DNA from: an uncultured Collinsella sp.
GTDB taxonomy: Bacteria; Actinomycetota; Coriobacteriia; Coriobacteriales; Coriobacteriaceae
Direction of reading: 5' to 3'
DNA: 6,290 bases
Assembly (NCBI GenBank): GCA_900751665.1
Contig: CAADSV010000124.1
Location: 1-6,290, forward strand
Each line of letters begins with the position of its first letter. Position 1 is the stretch's first letter. Positions 5,603 to 6,290 of the stretch are shown in pieces. A model generated the notes under the pieces. The model searched no databases and was not told the origin of the DNA. It worked only from the letters and a program-made list of their open reading frames with translations. Made by a program: the position numbers and the translations under genes.

Positions 5603-5631
5603 ACCGTTTGGCGCCTGTGCGGCGCCACGGT
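5603..5631 (+). other. Stem-loop just upstream of the purM ribosome binding site
   Basis: ACCGT plus GGCGCC (5603-5615, with two bulged T) pairs with GGCGCC plus ACGGT (5621-5631) around a 5-base loop, giving 11 bp. The purM Shine-Dalgarno region (GAGG 5639-5642, AAGG 5643-5646) starts 8 bases later, so the stem is placed where it could affect initiation without covering the site. No T-run follows. Confidence 0.45.
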
Positions 5632-5651
5632 AGTGGGAGAGGAAGGCTCAG

Positions 5652-6290
5652 ATGAGCGACAGCAAGCATGTGACGTATGAGGATGCCGGCGTCGATACCG
5701 CCGAGGGCGGCCGCGCCGTTGACGCTATTAAGCAGATGGTTAAGGACACCAACCGTCCCGAGGTCATCGGCGGCATCGGTGGCTTTGGTGGCCTGTTCTC
5801 GGCTGCCGCGCTTAAGGATATGGAAGACCCGATTCTGATTAGCGGTACCGACGGCGTGGGCACCAAGCTCGTGCTCGCCCAGATCATGGACCGTCACGAG
5901 ACGGTGGGCCAGGACCTGGTCGCTATGTGCGTCAACGACATTCTGGCTTCGGGCGCCGAGCCGCTGTTCTTCCTGGACTACGTTGCCATCGGCCACATCG
6001 AGGCCGAGCACATGGCAAAGATCATCAAGGGTGTGGCCGACGGCTGTAAGCTCGCGGGCTGCGCGCTCGTGGGCGGCGAGATGGCCGAGCACCCCGGCGT
6101 CATGGCTCCTGCCGACTACGACCTTGCCGGATTTACCGTGGGCGTCGTCGACCGTCCCAAGATGCTCGACCCCGCGAACGTCCGCCCCGGCGACGTGATC
6201 CTGGGCCTGCCTTCCACCGGCGTGCACTCCAACGGCTACTCGCTCGTGCGTAAGGTCATTGGCGTCGACGGTATTAAGCCGGGCACGCCC
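5652..6290 (+). CDS. purM: Phosphoribosylformylglycinamidine cyclo-ligase (PurM, AIR synthetase), 3' end cut by the window
   Basis: PurM uses ATP to close the imidazole ring of FGAM, giving AIR, the fifth step of IMP synthesis. The first 213 codons are present and remain open at the window end; full proteins have about 345 residues, so roughly 130 are missing. Family motifs appear in order: VTYEDAGVD (7-15), GGIGGFGG (40-47), the ATP-binding GTDGVGTKL (65-73), VGQDLVAMCVNDILASGAEP (85-104), FFLDY, GGEMAEHPG (usual form GGETAEMPG), YDLAGFTVG and GLPSTGVHSNGYSL. ATG 5652 has GAGG at 5639-5642 and AAGG at 5643-5646. It follows purF by 157 bases on the same strand; purF-purM neighbours are common in bacteria, although the gap is longer and more structured than in a tight operon. 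Confidence 0.97.
   Translation, partial: MSDSKHVTYEDAGVDTAEGGRAVDAIKQMVKDTNRPEVIGGIGGFGGLFSAAALKDMEDPILISGTDGVGTKLVLAQIMDRHETVGQDLVAMCVNDILASGAEPLFFLDYVAIGHIEAEHMAKIIKGVADGCKLAGCALVGGEMAEHPGVMAPADYDLAGFTVGVVDRPKMLDPANVRPGDVILGLPSTGVHSNGYSLVRKVIGVDGIKPGTP

Noticed and set aside
1..6290. CRISPR arrays, insertion sequences, rRNA genes or attachment sites.
   Set aside because: No spaced identical repeats, transposase-like ORFs, terminal inverted repeats or rRNA-like sequence were seen on either strand.

Overview
The window looks like chromosomal DNA from a GC-rich, probably strictly anaerobic actinobacterium. My best guess is the class Coriobacteriia (Collinsella-like). This rests on strong G/C bias at third codon positions, AGGAG-type ribosome binding sites, a 4Fe-4S-type PurF, a class B sortase, and an ABC_trans_CmpB-family membrane protein. 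The assignment is inference; no marker gene is present to prove it.

Layout. Positions 1-248 are a structured leader with a 23-bp RNA stem and a possible 24-codon upstream ORF. A plus-strand group follows: purE (249-713), a class B sortase (750-1748) and a divergent MoaE-like protein (1802-2218). The short gaps (36 and about 50 bases) suggest one transcript. It ends at a perfect 16-bp hairpin (2249-2287) that also serves as terminator for the converging gene. That gene, on the minus strand (2309-3538), encodes a polytopic membrane protein with a C-terminal ABC_trans_CmpB domain. A 285-base divergent promoter region (3539-3823) carries a near-consensus sigma-70 promoter for the membrane protein and a TATAAT box for purF, with an A/T tract and spaced GCGC repeats upstream of it. 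purF (3824-5494) is followed, after 157 bases full of hairpins, by the first 213 codons of purM (5652 to beyond the window).

How the genes fit together. PurF makes phosphoribosylamine from PRPP and glutamine (step 1 of de novo IMP synthesis). PurM closes the imidazole ring to AIR (step 5). PurE works on the next carboxylation step. So three purine genes lie in two nearby units, interrupted by cell-surface and membrane genes with no evident purine role. No purK is visible in the window.

I see no clearly new multi-gene system. The points most worth a second look are the purE leader, the four alternately complementary segments between purF and purM, the MoaE homologue that has lost catalytic positions, the low-complexity insert in PurF, and the purE-sortase linkage.
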